Assembly: GCA_947359465.1 (NCBI GenBank)
Contig: OX375877.1
Location: forward strand, 73,234,698 to 73,298,697
Direction: 5' to 3'
Origin: Metellina segmentata
Taxonomy: Eukaryota; Arthropoda; Arachnida; Araneae; Tetragnathidae
Length of the DNA: 64,000 nt
Each line of letters opens with the position of its first letter. Within the stretch, counting starts at the first letter, position 1. The notes under the pieces were generated by a model. The model saw only the letters and a program-made list of their open reading frames with translations, had not been told where the DNA came from and did not search any database. This document shows, in pieces, positions 19,878 to 31,299 of this stretch. The position numbers and the translations under genes are program-made.

Positions 19878-20206
19878 TAATGGTAATTTTTACTTAACGT
19901 CGTACTAGAACAACACAACGGGCTATCGACGACGGTCCGGGATCAATCCCTTTAAGGGAAAGATCTTAGGACAACACCTCGTAATTTTGAACCACGGTCA
20001 GATGACGAAGAAACACCTGAGCTGGCACCCCACTCTACAAACTTCCACACCAACCAAACGTGAGGACTTTTGGCCACGACAGTTTTAAGATGCACCAGCC
20101 GCCTTTACACCAAGCGCTCACAAACATCCATGCCCGGACCCGGATTCGAACCAGGAACCTTCCGATTTAGAGACTAACACCTTAACCACTATGTCGATTG
20201 GTCTGC
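19878..20206 (-). mobile_element. SINE family A, full length
   Basis: Minus-strand copy from GGTAATTTTTACTTAACG to the head complement CTAACACCTTAACCACTATG. The B-box complement is GGATTCGAACC. A perfect 12-bp TSD, GATACAACTAGG, flanks it (19866-19877 and 20207-20218). Confidence 0.95.
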
Positions 20207-20339
20207 GATACAACTAGGAATTTTATGAGGTAATCATCTAATTGTGATTGTACGAAATTTTTAGATAACAGTTTCTAAGCTTTTTTTTAGCATAACGTCC
20301 CCCTTTTCAAAGAAACTTTTTCTACGTCTATTTTAACAA

Positions 20340-20500
20340 ATAATTTGGCGTGGACATTTCAAGTGTTACCTCGACATCTGACCGTTGTTCAAAATTTCGT
20401 GGTATTGTCCTTGGATCTTTCCATTCGGGTTTGTTCCTGGACCGTCTCTATTAGCCAGTTGTTTTGTTCCAGTCTGGCGTTATTGATTACTTACCTACCT
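20340..20500 (+). mobile_element. SINE family C, 3' half
   Basis: GTGTTACCTCGACATCTGAC, TTCAAAATTTCGTGG, TTCCTGGACCGTC and the tail TACTTACCTACCT. Its 3' end abuts the TIR element at 20504. Confidence 0.8.
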
Positions 20501-20503
20501 TAA

Positions 20504-21744
20504 GGGGTCCGGTACCCAAAATTCTAAAATCTTTAATTTTTAAGGAATTGTCTTGAAATTTTTTTGTTGATCAACATTGTGTTGTGTAATTGAACTAACT
20601 AATTTTTTATACATTTAAAAATTATTTTTCAAATGAAATTTTTAAAAGTGCACACTTTTGACAATGTTAAAAATTGATATATCTTAAAATTTTGTGTGTC
20701 AACTCACATAGTTTTTGTTTTAAATGAGTTATAGCAATATATATTAAAAATTGACTTCGTGGAATTTTTTAAAATTGAATAAATTTTTTTTTAAATATTT
20801 AACCCTACAAATACAAAAAAATGCAACAAGACATTTGAAAAATTATAGAAGTATAAACAATATACAAAAACATAATTGCCGAAGACAAAAAAAAATATAT
20901 TTGGTAAACATGTGCAAAAAGTTTCATATAATTATGACAAATAGTTTTTCATTTATATCAATTTGAAGTAAGAAAATTGCGAAAGAAGCATCTTTGAGAA
21001 AAACGTCGTTAAAGTTTTAAATTGGTAAAAAACACTTTTACGTACTTAAATTTTATTTAAAAGCTTCCTGGAATGAAATGTGCCTTGCTTTTTACATTTA
21101 ATGCTTCATTTAATTTAATTTTGTCAAGTTGAACTTTTTTTCTGTAGGTTTTGAAGGCAATAGTTGACTTTATCGCAGCTTTCCTGAATCGTCTGCATTC
21201 CTTTCGTTTGGACAGAATTAGAGAAGTTTTCACAGTTACAAGATACGAGCATTCCAACACATCTTTAATACTAGACGTTAGTTCCTTGTTGAAGTCTATA
21301 ATGGCTCTGGCTGCAGCAATCTAGACTCGAACTTAAGAAACATTTAAGTTTTTAGGGCAACGGCTCCAAACCATGTTATGAAGTGATTCGTTTCTATTTT
21401 GAGTTTCCCCTTTGCTACATCTTTCCAACAAAGAATCTGAAGCTAGTCTTTGAAATATTGGCATCATTTTAACAATGATGGTAGATGTCAAAGGGATTTT
21501 AATACCCTCTTTGTGCGATTGTGGTTTTGTTTAGTTAAAAATGGCGTGATTGTAAAAACAGCACAAATCACTTCTGTATGGGGTCGTTGGAGGTGCAGAT
21601 GTCAAATTACTAAATTCCAAATTTTGCAGGCTCTTTAAAAGACAGAAATAAAATTTGTGTGTCATTTTATTCAGAAATATCTTGTATTTTTTAATGCAAT
21701 AAAAGAAAATTAACATTTGTTTGAGATTTTGGGCACCGGACCCC
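20504..21744 (-). mobile_element. TIR element with Mutator-like transposase relic
   Basis: The left end GGGGTCCGGTACCCAAAAT and the inverse of the right end GGGGTCCGGTGCCCAAAAT form TIRs. On the minus strand around 21337-21405 the frame reads NESLHNMVWSRCPKNLNVS, a motif I associate with Mutator-like transposases of arthropods. It is followed at 21260-21057 by a frame ending KKVQLDKIKLNEALN. Only this C-terminal part is legible, and most of the interior is AT-rich and non-coding. The family assignment is from memory; no TSD was confirmed. Confidence 0.68.
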
Positions 21745-21989
21745 ATTGACAAATAATAAATAACAAGTCAAGCTGGGCCGATCATTATTTCATTTCACCA
21801 AAATATTTATGTAGCTCTGTATAAAACGAATTCTTTGTCAGAATTCAAAAGCAGTAGATAAAAGTATTTGTACGCATTTGTAGTGCTGCACAATGTTGGA
21901 GCGCACGTGTTCGAATGCGCTATTATTTTCATTTTGATTTAATTTATTTCGTTAAAATCATTTGCACATATTTTATGATTGCCCTCAGC

Positions 21990-22195
21990 GAATGACCTTC
22001 AATCAATCCCAAAGAAAAAGATCCGATGACAAGACCACGTAGTTTCGAACCACGCTAACGTGAGGACATTTGATGCCACGATTGATTTAACGTGCATCAG
22101 CCCCCTTTGTACATGACGGTCTTTTGCTGGATTCGAACTCGAAACCCTCCGATAGAAATGCTTTTCCAACCCGGCTATCGCGGCCCATTCGGGTT
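21990..22195 (-). mobile_element. SINE family C
   Basis: Minus-strand copy: TCAATCCCAAAGAAAAAGAT, TTTCGAACCACGCTAACGTG, TTAACGTGCATCAGCCCCC, TTCGAACTCGAAACCCTCC and CCCGGCTATCGCGGCC at the head. An internal deletion joins the 'GAACCACG' part directly to 'CTAACGTGAGG'. Confidence 0.85.
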
Positions 22196-22309
22196 CCGGA
22201 AATAGATTGTCGAAGAAAAGGAAAGCGTGAATTTTCGCCTTTATTTATTTGATCTCGGCTCCAATGATGCGCCCTGGTTGTGGATATAGCGATCCTGTTT
22301 GATAGGTAT

Positions 22310-22897
22310 TAGTGATGCGATATCGACAGCGAAACATCGATGTTCAAAATCAAAACATCGATGTTGATAATACATCGCACCCAAACCATCGATGTTTTTA
22401 AAATTCAGTGTATTTAAACTCCCCCCCCCATTTCTTAAAACTGGATTAGAACCTACTGATGTGACATCGACAGCAAAACATCGATGTTCAAAATTAAAAC
22501 ATCGATGTTGATAAACCATCGACGTTTTTAAAATTCAGTGTATTTAAACTTTTTTCCCCATTTCTTAAAACTGATTTAGCAACTAGTGATGCGACATCGG
22601 CTCCAATACATCGATGTTTTTTTTTATAAAACATCAATGTTTTGAAAACATCGACATCGATGTCGCATCCCAACTTTTCAGACCCTTCACCCTTGGCCAC
22701 TTTGGTCTTTAAGTATGTTCAATTTGCTTATTATAAAAATTATGCTACTTGGTTATTTTTTAAATTTTTATCACGGTTCATTTAAAAATAAAATATCGAC
22801 AACGTAAAAACATCGACAAGTATGAACATCGATGTTACAAAAACATCGACTCCAATACATCGATGTTAAAAACATCGACATCGATGTCGCATCCCTA
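22310..22897. mobile_element. hAT-type non-autonomous element, ATCGATGTT-rich (588 bp)
   Basis: It starts TAGTGATGCGATATCGACAG and ends GACATCGATGTCGCATCCCTA, inverted ends with TAGKGATGCGA. The flanking 8 bp are ATAGGTAT (22302-22309) and ATAGATAT (22898-22905), an 8-bp TSD with one change, as expected for hAT. AACATCGATGTT and variants are repeated many times near both ends, giving strong foldback potential. A second member lies at 43812-44756. Confidence 0.88.
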
Positions 22898-22905
22898 ATA
22901 GATAT

Positions 22906-24424
22906 GTGTTTTTAATGAAAACAATCTTTGATATTGTTGACTTTAATTTACCTTTCTCACACCCGCTAACAAACAGAAAACTCGATATAACATGGCACAC
23001 TCTGCATCATTGTTTAAGTCGGAAGTGGGCGCAAATGCATGCATGCTAAAACTTGCTTATTGCAATCTATCTTTTTTAGCCAATCAGTTCTAATTTACAT
23101 CAAAAAGAGGAATTATCTTTCAAGATAAATATAGGAGGAGGTACTGTTTCTGCGACGGCAGGTGTTTCCTGAACGCATTCCAAACTGGACTTTCACTTGC
23201 TTTGCTTCTCGACCACCATTTTGCATTCCGCCAAAAAAATCTCCAAAGTTTAAACACAGAATATATATATTTCACAGTTAATTGGGCAATATCAATTAGA
23301 TCAAATTCCAAATCTTGTCAAAATTCTGATAAACTACATTTTGAGGTAGCCTCGATATGTATCATTCATGCGAAGGCATTTGGACAACAGCAAAATCTTC
23401 GTAGATTGTTTACACCGAAAATTCCCTTCATAATTCTTCCTGCCTAACTGGTATAGTAGTCACAGCGCTTGTCTACCCATTGAGTGCTTCTTTCACAAAC
23501 AGCCGTCAACTCGCTCCTTGTAGTATCGAAGACCTTAGATCAGTGATCGAGTTTGGAAAAACAATTCCTATGACAATGTAACACTGCCGAGAGTGTCTTG
23601 TATTGTCAAGTGAGTAAATGTTTGGTAAGAACATTTTTAGGCGACAAATTGTTTTTGCATCTCACATTGTCCTCTCTTGCTCCTCAAACTTACACCACCT
23701 GACTTCTCCGAGGCTTGGGAATGAGACATTATGTAAGATAACAGAGAACAAAGAATTGAGGGAAAACAAAACGCAAATGCGTTTTCTTTTCTATATAATC
23801 AGACATGGCACTATCAGCATCCATGTCATTCAATGATTGAATATCTGACTAATGAACTTGGATGACAACCAGTTCCTCGACAGTTGAAAACAGTGACGTA
23901 ATGCCGAATGACCTTCGGAACTCCGCCGATGAGAAAATACGAAGTGAAACACTCCAGACGCTATGGCGACTTTGCAACATTATCGTCTGCAAACGATAAA
24001 GCGTTATTTTTACCGGCAATGCTTTTTTATCAATTTGTATTGTGCTCCTGCATTCATATATTTTGTACTAGTCTCTGCGTGGATAGCCCGGCGTTGCCCG
24101 TGCCCGTGGTGTAAGGTATCTGGTGTAAAATTTTCCGCAGATTTCAAATTCATTGAAGATGTATTCAATTTAAAAAATATTTTATTTAAAGAAAATCATA
24201 ATTTTAGGTAACAATCTAGAGTGAAATTTTCCGCAGATTTCAAATCCGTTGAAATTTTCAATCTATCTTTAGCGATTTTACGGAAACAAACTTCACAATC
24301 CCAGTCAATATGTTTTTTTACTTCTTGCTTTACAGAGTTATAAAACAAAAGTAATGCCGAAAATCCATATCTTGTGCAGCAGCTACAAACAGCAATGAGA
24401 GCGTGTACACGTCGAGGCATCGAA
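22906..24424. other. No gene recognised; eroded repeats
   Basis: Frames at 23120-23447, 23618-23836 and 23908-24211 have no known domain. Around 24126-24262 the phrase AAATTTTCCGCAGATTTCAA occurs twice about 100 bp apart. GATAGCCCGGCGTTGCCCGTG (24089) resembles a motif found in some dispersed arthropod repeats. Confidence 0.35.
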
Positions 24425-24720
24425 TCATACACATGCTGAATGTCCTGCTGAAGAATGGCATTCCAGATGGCCTCTATCTGATGCCTCTCGCTGATGCCTA
24501 TGTTCAGTCGGTACTCTCTCCCCGACGAGTGGTACGAGCGAATCGCCGACTGATGTATTCCCAGACATACTTAATGGGCGGCATATCCGGGAACGTGCAG
24601 GCCATGGAAGAAGCGGACCCTGTCGTGCATTGAAGAAGGCTTGTACATTCCGTACAACATCTGGTGCTGTAACGTAGTGAGTAGAATTTACGTGGCGAGT
24701 GGCTTGAATACAATTAATAC
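24425..24720 (-). pseudogene. Tc1-like transposase fragment, C-terminal part
   Basis: The minus strand encodes VVRNVQAFFNARQGPLLPW, then a PARSPDMPPI-type motif split across frames (24504-24742), and near 24405-24430 a SMPRRVHALIAVC-like C terminus. It is probably the same element as the fragment at 25540-25720, with later insertions between them. Confidence 0.88.
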
Positions 24721-24815
24721 GACTTTTAAAAATACAGCACATTTAATTAGTTACTAAATATATACATAAGTTAAAGCTATTTTGAAAGGCTAATAGATAG
24801 TAATATACAAATAGG

Positions 24816-25271
24816 AGCCGCGGTAGCTCAGTCAGTAGAGCGTCGGGCTCGCATCAGAAGGGTTGTGGGTTCTGTCCTCGGCGGAGTCTGCAATTCTGAT
24901 GATTGCGAGATCGGCACTTCGACCTGGCTAAAGACCGTCGTGTTCACTAATGGTGACTGGGGCACGTTAAATAGGTCGTGGTCACAAAGTTCCCCATGTT
25001 CTCATACCAAATCAATACCTCTGGGGGTACCTGATCAGGGGGTTATCGGCCTCTGATTGGGATCTAAATTACGATATGTGAGAGTGAATGAATGTATGAA
25101 AGAGACCATCCTGTAAAACGGATGTGTCATGTATGTCTAGCAAAGACGGACTTCCTCCCAATGGGGCTCAATAACATGGAAGGCGCACCCCCCTCGCCTC
25201 TTGCCGTCTTCGACGGGCCTGGCACTACTCCGGTATGTCAGTATAGGCACAAGAAACAACAACAAACAAAA
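24816..25271 (+). mobile_element. SINE family B, full length
   Basis: AGCCGCGGTAGCTCAGTCAG head, GGGGGTACCTGATCAGGGGG body, and an (AAC)n tail. The flanks ATACAAATAGG (ending 24815) and ATGCAAATAGG (ending 25285) form a near-perfect TSD. It lies between two pieces of a Tc1 relic. Confidence 0.92.
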
Positions 25272-25539
25272 AATATGCAAATAGGGTTTCAGTCCCGCGG
25301 CTTCATCGGAGCAGACTAGCCCTACGTCCGATCAAGTTCATGCGTTCCACGATTCTCTTCTCTCCTCTTCCAGTGGAGATCGCACATGTTCTTGCAGACA
25401 GCGTACGGTTCAAAAACGAGGGGCTACCCACATCCGGTCATAAATTCGCCAGCCGATTCCCTTCGACCGCGAATCCACGTAACAGAGGAAATCTCGATAA
25501 GGACCACCATGAAAGCTGTGGTCAGAGAGACCCCCTACA

Positions 25540-25720
25540 ACGGGAATTGTCTTGCTGCAATACAGCTCCGGTACCTCGGGTTACACAACTTTCCTGATGT
25601 TGCGCCCGCTGTTCAGGGTCCCCACAGTTTGGATTACGCGGGATCTTGCCCATGATATCCAATAGTTCGTCCAATATGACGCTGAATAAGACACTGCGGG
25701 AGATAGCGTTCACCTACGAA
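25540..25720 (-). pseudogene. Tc1-like transposase fragment, central part
   Basis: The minus strand reads LPQCLIQRHIGRTIGYHGQ, then TVGTLNSGRNIRKVV and a VLQQDN-like stretch, matching the segment between the first and second catalytic residues of the Tc1 relic at 19070-19260. Frames shift several times and the VMIWGA segment is deleted. Confidence 0.82.
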
Positions 25721-26964
25721 GCGTCTGACAAGTACGCGTCTTGTGACGGCTGGAAAAAGACGACTTCAACACCCGGATCGTCTCGGGCCCTTCCACGTAA
25801 GGGGAACAGACGCCCCCCCCCAAAAAAAAAAAAAAGGAACACGTGTGTTGCAGTTCGGTGATAGCTCGGGTCGGAGAGTCATTGAATCTGTCGGAGAGTC
25901 AGCATGTTAATCCGACTTCTTGCACTTGCCTGTCACACACGTCGATTTCTAACGATTCCAAACACAGCTGTGGAGTCTTGACTACCCCTTAATGTTGCAG
26001 GTGTCATTGAAGAACACCAGAATCAGCATTCCAGGAGGGAGACGGACTCCACGAGGAGAGGAGAGAAAGAAGCCAGTGGGGGAAGTGGCGGAAGGAAGGG
26101 ATTTCGTTTAGACAGCTATACGGTGAAGTTAAACACCGATGACAAAAAAAAAAGCGAACAGTACTTCAAAACTTGCTGTTTCTTTATGAACATTCGTTCA
26201 CTGATTGTTAAATGTAATGTTAATTGTATATAACTTCCTATTGTAAAACGAGACTTTTCAAGAGGTAATAAAAAAACTTGTAAAGGTAACCAACTAAACG
26301 ACTCCACTGTATTACTGTGGTGCCAAAAACGCCATAGTCTATTATGGTCCAGATTGTAGAGGGACTCATCTGAGAAGACGACTTGTTGCCAATCTACACG
26401 CTATTGGCTGTGTTTGAAAATTTAGTGGGTGTTTCTCGGCCTACACATGCGGGATCGCTTTGCAATTCTAATCATTGGCATATCCTAACTTACCTTGCAT
26501 TTCCTGCAAGTTTCGTTTGATTTGCATGATTACTTCAATTTTTGCAATTTTCACAAACAGTAGTGTACATTAAAAATGAATCAAAGTTTCGTACAGAAAC
26601 CTGAATCCCTACTTTTATAAAAGGAAGTGTTTGTCTGTCTGTTTGCCGCAAAATCCTGACGATTCTATGGCCCTTACAGCAATGAGATTTCGCACACAGG
26701 TAGTCCGAATTGTTTGCAATTTTTGGGTCGCGGCGAATTTTAAAATATAATCTAGAATATTTTAAAACGATTTTAATAGTTTTATTCTCTACCTGGCTTC
26801 TTCCCCTAAAACGAACTTTTTCTACCCAAGTGACCTTCATTTATATTTTCGTAAGAGATTGTGACGCCACGTGAACTTTCTCTTTGCAAAAAAAAACTTC
26901 CGAAAACCTGCCTATCTCTCATATTTTGACTTCTACGAATGGAAACGATTACCTTTTGGTTGGG
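25721..26964. other. No gene; one probable dispersed repeat
   Basis: C- and A-rich tract at 25811-25835. A segment at about 26605-26850 (CTACTTTTATAAAAGGAAGT, TGTCTGTCTGTTTGCC, ATGAGATTTCGCACACAGGT) resembles a phrase common to dispersed repeats in many arthropods, but no ends are visible here. Frames lack domains. Confidence 0.4.
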
Positions 26965-27290
26965 GCCGACCAACCGGTATAGTAGTTAAGGAGTTAGCCT
27001 CTAAGTCGGAAGGTTCCTGGTTTGAATCCAGGTACGGCATGGATGTTTGTAAGCGTATGGTGTAGAGACGGCTGGTGCACCTTAAATCTGTCGTGGCCGA
27101 AAGTCTTCATGTTGGGTTGGTGTGGAAGTTTGGAGAGTGGGGTGCCAGCTCAGGTGTTGCTTCGTCATCTGACCGTGGCTCAAAATTACGAGGTGTTGTC
27201 CTCGGATCTTTCCCTTAAGGGACTGATCCCGGACCGTCGTCAATAGCCCGTTGTGTTGCTCTAGTACGACTTTAATTAAAAATTACCAAC
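26965..27290 (+). mobile_element. SINE family A, full length
   Basis: GCCGACCAACCGGTATAGTAGT head, B-box remnant GGTTTGAATCC, core GGCTGGTGCACCTTAAATCT, and end TTTAATTAAAAATTACC. Both promoter boxes differ slightly from the other copies. Confidence 0.92.
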
Positions 27291-27294
27291 TACT

Positions 27295-27490
27295 TTTTGG
27301 TTGGTAATTTTTAATTAACGTCGTACTAGATCAACACACGGTCTATTGACGGTGGTCCGGGATCAATCCCTTAAGGTAAGTAATTTTTTGGTAATGTTTT
27401 AATTAACGTCGTACTAGAGCAACACAACATCCCTTCGGTAAGATCTGAGCACAACACCTCGTAATTTTTAACCATGGTCAGATGACGATA
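27295..27490 (-). mobile_element. Two SINE family A 3' fragments in tandem
   Basis: GGTAATTTTTAATTAACGTC...CAATCCCTTAAGG (27299-27378) is followed by a second start GGTAATGTTTTAATTAACG...GGTCAGATGACG (27391-27487). Both are in minus orientation and the second has an internal deletion. With the plus copy at 26965 they form a tail-to-tail cluster. Confidence 0.82.
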
Positions 27491-27609
27491 TCTTTTGGTT
27501 GGAAAAACGCCACTGCAATATTTCAATGCGCCCATCTGGCAAACAGTAAATAAACACCAAAATATATTTGCCCTAAATTATTTTCATTACATAACTACAA
27601 TTCCCAAAA

Positions 27610-27668
27610 TCACGAGTCGTCAATAGCCCGCTGTGTTGACCCAGTACGACGTTGATTAAAATACATAT
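27610..27668 (+). mobile_element. SINE 3' terminal fragment
   Basis: CGTCAATAGCCCGCTGTGTT, ACGACGTTGATTAAAATACA and TATCTACC correspond to the last ~55 bp of family A/C. Confidence 0.7.
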
Positions 27669-28789
27669 CTACCCAAAATTATGAAGCGCCTTTAAAAATC
27701 CCCTTGAAGCAGTGGCTGATCAAGTTAAGTGGGGGCCCCAAGCGGTAAAATTTTCGGGGGCCTCCAAACTCAAGTTTAAAAAAAGTTTCAAGAAAACTCT
27801 CATTAAGTTATTAGCAAAAAGAAAAGAAAAAATTCCATACCATAACAACACATTAAATAAATTTATTAAATAAATTTATTAACAACAATTTATTAACAAT
27901 TTATTAACTGATAACACGCATCAGATAATGGAATTGTTAAAAAAAAAATTTTTAATAATGTTTGAACATTTGCAAATGTGCAAAACATTTCTTTGAAGTC
28001 TCGATAGGTGGCATCTATGGTGTACTCGTTTTCTTTTAGAAATATTAAAAATTATCAAATTCATCTTCAAAAGTTCAAACACCAATGTCATTTTTATAAA
28101 TTATATATTTTTATCCAACTTCCAGTTAAAGCCTCTTTTCTACTGGTGAAACCAAGTTTTATAGCTAATACACCATCTGTTCTTGCTGATCATCTTGTAT
28201 TAGGAACTCTTTTCACTGCACTTAAAGAAGCACATTGTAAAGACGCTGTCACATGTTTCCTCGAACACTAATGAAAAGACATTTTAAGATCTTGGCGCCC
28301 CTACGTATTCCGGGGCCCTATTTCTATAGCGTGGCGACGAAAATGATGATGAAATCGACAATCGACTACAATGTCGCGTGGACCAGTCAGATGATGTTAT
28401 CAATGCATGGACGTATTTTGTCCTGTGGAAAAATAAGGGGAATGTTCGTTTACACCCGGCAGACGAAAGTAGTCCAAGGATCACATTTATACTAGTCTCG
28501 GTCACATGATCCTGTGCATTTAAAAATGTTACCATTGTTCACATTATTTTTAAATTCCTTCTATGGCTGGAAGATTTCGGGGTGAAGGACACTTGGTATT
28601 GAAGAAAGCATAATTAATGAATAACGAATTGGTGAGCGTGATGTAAAACACTAATCTGCGCTTCGATAGCCAATTGATCCATGTCGATTCCCAAGCTCAT
28701 GTGAGTTGCATTTCAGAAATCTTACGACAGCGACTACGCCCATATTCTCCATCCGCTTCATTATAGGGGCATGGTCTTACTTCCACGAG
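27669..28789. other. No gene; possible hAT-like left end
   Basis: CAGTGGCTGATCAAGTTAAG followed by GGGGGCCCC (27710-27745) resembles the start of some hAT elements, and GGCGCCCCTACGTATTCC (28294) may belong to the same unit. No matching inverted end or TSD was found. The 87-codon frame at 28008-28271 is unrecognised. Confidence 0.3.
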
Positions 28790-28990
28790 GTCCAACGAGT
28801 TTTGATCTTTTCGACCAATAGTATCTTACCTACCATTCTTCCAACCAATCGTTGCGGATATTTAGTCGTTATGTGTTTTGTGCGAAAAAACAATACTACA
28901 CTGCCAGGAAATCTCGTAACGTTCAACGGGTTAAATTTAGAAAGCACATTACAGCTTCCCATCCCAAAAGCACGTTCACTCTCACATTAC
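28790..28990 (+). repeat. Dispersed repeat family N, copy 1
   Basis: TTTCGACCAATAGTATCTTA, CCAACCAATCGTTGCGG, AACAATACTACACTGCCAGG and TAACGTTCAACGGGTTAAAT. Parts recur at about 50815-50960 and at 52214-52275, where GCAATACTACACTGTTCAG follows an inserted hAT-type element. Confidence 0.55.
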
Positions 28991-29829
28991 GCGGTACCCT
29001 GGTACCGTCGAACCCTTTATGGCGGATACCTGGATCCAATGCCAACATTCCATTTGAGAAAAGGACTTTTTACGGGAGATAGAATTGTGTCCTGACTCCC
29101 AAATGAAGCGGATGCATCATCATCTTGGCAAGCGTTTGATATTGGCCCTGAAAATGGCACACAAAACTAAAAACACATCCGCTCGAAAACAGCGACGCTG
29201 GGATTCACTTTGATGATTCATCGATGTTCGAAGAGCACTTCAAAGCCTTCCCCTTCGAAAAAGACATTGTGTCGACCATGCTGATTTCCGTGCTAATCCG
29301 ACATGACAACTTCTTCGAAGGCGCTTACTCTTGATTTCGCCTTCAGAATCTTTCGATGACTCCTCTAGGATATTCATCTTTTCGGGGGCTGTACGTCCTC
29401 CGAATACGGGAACAATGTCAGTAAACAAATAGTGGCCTACTAAGGGGAGGGTTTACCACCACCACTGGGGATGTCAAAGAACCATTTTTCTCTTTTAAAT
29501 CCAATCGCATGATCTCTTTCAAAGCCTAATTTTGAATTTTGTTCGTTAAAATCGAGTTGAATAAAAAATATCTGACAAAAATAATTTTTCCACCATTGAA
29601 CGTATTCTTTTCGAATTCCTTGGAATTCGTTTCAGATAGAGAAATATTGAGGGGGACCTGAACTCCATGTAATTTTCTTGATGCAACAAAAATAAATGTT
29701 GTTACCTCAAATGATGGAAATCAAAGTTGTAGGAAATAATAAGTAGACCAGTGGTGGGCAAGTCTGAAAGTGTAGTCAGATATATTTGCAAAGTAGAAAT
29801 GCTTTTTTAACCCTCTTTGAAATGAATGT
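28991..29829. other. No gene recognised
   Basis: Neither strand shows a domain-bearing frame. The composition is mixed, with a more AT-rich part after 29500. Confidence 0.35.
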
Positions 29830-30296
29830 GCGGATTCTTTGGCCAAAGAAGCTAGAGAACTTGATCAGAGGTGCACCACCATCACACTTGCTGATGCTAA
29901 CGCAGTGGCCAGATATAGAATTATGACTCACACATATAGGAAAACCCTTTTAACAGAATTCGACTTCCCAGAAATATCATATCCACTATTGCCAGGCTTA
30001 GAACTGAGCATTATAAGGGCATGAAGATCCATCCGGACAAAACAAGAACCTATGCCCATTGTAAAAACTGCCCCGAAGTCCAACTCACGCCCAACCACAT
30101 CTGGGAATGCCCAACTGTTGCGGTCAATCTTTGGAAGATTGGAATGGTTCCACTCAGGGACTCAATACGGGAGATCCTCTACAGCTGGGATGCACCAACA
30201 TTGGCAGAGGCTGTGACCAATGCTTTTGATGGAATCTAGACAGCTACCCCTCTACAATATTGCTTGTCCATGGACACGCGAACAACAACAACAACC
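29830..30296 (+). pseudogene. Non-LTR retrotransposon 3' end (ORF2 C-terminus)
   Basis: A frame from about 29839 (CTTITLADANAVARYRIMTH) passes by a frameshift near 30010 into LRTEHYKGMKIHPDKTR, then CKNCPEVQLTPNHIWEC, a CCHC-type motif usual at the C terminus of LINE ORF2 proteins after RNase H. The stop is at 30237-30239. A short 3' UTR ends in (AAC)n at about 30281-30296. The reverse transcriptase and endonuclease parts are absent, so this is a 5'-truncated copy. Its (AAC)n tail is like that of SINE family B. Confidence 0.82.
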
Positions 30297-30509
30297 CTCC
30301 TTGTGGTTTATCTCCACCTCGAAAGCTTAGACTGATCAGTACTTCCTGTACTGGCCTGTACTTCTTCTATTAGCCTGTACTTCTTGCACTGGTCAGTCTT
30401 TGGTGCAACAGCCTCGTCCCTTCTTTCCCCAGTTTGGCGCAAGGGACAATTAGTTTTCCATACCTTGATGTTCATTCTCACTTAAAGTATCAGAGCAGTT
30501 TTGTCTCAG

Positions 30510-30575
30510 CGACGTAACTCGTCCTTAGTAAAATTGACCAGATCGTGGACGAGATATCTTATCGTAACACTTGGG
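30510..30575. repeat. Family P fragment
   Basis: GCGACGTAACTCGTCC, AAAATTGACCAGATCG and GGACGAGATATCTTATCG: one and a half units of the palindrome-array repeat. Confidence 0.65.
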
Positions 30576-30579
30576 GGTA

Positions 30580-30705
30580 ATTTAGTAACTTTTAATTAAC
30601 GTCGTACAAAAGCAACACAGCGGGCTATTGACGACGGTCCGGGATCAGTCCCCTAAACGAAAGATCCGATGACAGCACCACGTAATTTTGAATCACGTCC
30701 ACACT
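30580..30705 (-). mobile_element. SINE 3' fragment (A/C type)
   Basis: GTAACTTTTAATTAACGTCG, GCTATTGACGACGGTCCGGG, AAGATCCGATGACAGCACC and ACGTAATTTTGAATCACG, minus orientation. Confidence 0.8.
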
Positions 30706-30779
30706 TGGGGGATTAATATTACGTTGCGAAAGCAAGCGAAGAACGTGTTTATATGATAGAGTGATTGTCTGAACGGGTA

Positions 30780-30990
30780 GGGAGTTGAATCAACGTCAAA
30801 CTGGAGTAACGCACTGGGATATTGTGGACGGTCCGGGATCATTCCCGAAAGGAAAGATCCGAGAACAACACTTTGTAATTTTGAACTAAGGTCAGATGAC
30901 GAGCTCAATATCTGAGCTGGCATCCCACTCTCCAAACTTCCACACCACGCCAACATGAGGACAAGGAAGATTTAACGTGAACTAAGGTGC
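30780..30990 (-). mobile_element. SINE family C, head-less
   Basis: Minus copy: GTTGAATCAACGTCAAACTG, GGTCCGGGATCATTCCC, TTGTAATTTTGAACTAAGG, CATCCCACTCTCCAAACTTC, ACATGAGGACAAGG and TTTAACGTGAAC. Confidence 0.82.
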
Positions 30991-31299
30991 ACGCGCTTTG
31001 TCGACTTTATCGGCAACACCAAGGAGTGAGCACTCTTCTCACCCCTTTGTAGAGAAGAGTGATCACCATTCATCACGCCATTTTAATCGAATAGGTCAAT
31101 CACTGGAGTTGCAAACTCGCCAAATCGCCACCCCGAAACGAGATCTTGACGATAAAATTCGTGCTGTTTCTCGGAAAACCTTCGAGGTTTGGAGGGGGAC
31201 GCGTTTGCAACTCCGGTGCAAACGCAGCTTAACGAAATCATGTGTTCAAAAGTCCAAACTGTATTTTGATATACCCAGTAATGATTGGATTTTGACATA

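Noticed and set aside
25340..25655. Overlapping plus-strand frames of 85-89 codons
   Set aside because: Partly antisense to the Tc1 fragment at 25540-25720; no plus-strand homology recognised.
26605..26850. Identification of a Helitron or known SINE from the TGTCTGTCTGTTTGCC phrase
   Set aside because: The phrase looks familiar from arthropod repeats, but neither ends nor family could be established from this window.
27710..28360. hAT-like element starting CAGTGGCTGATC
   Set aside because: No inverse of this end and no TSD found on the right; kept only as a low-confidence remark.
28706..29095. 129-codon plus-strand frame
   Set aside because: Overlaps dispersed repeat family N and shows no domain.
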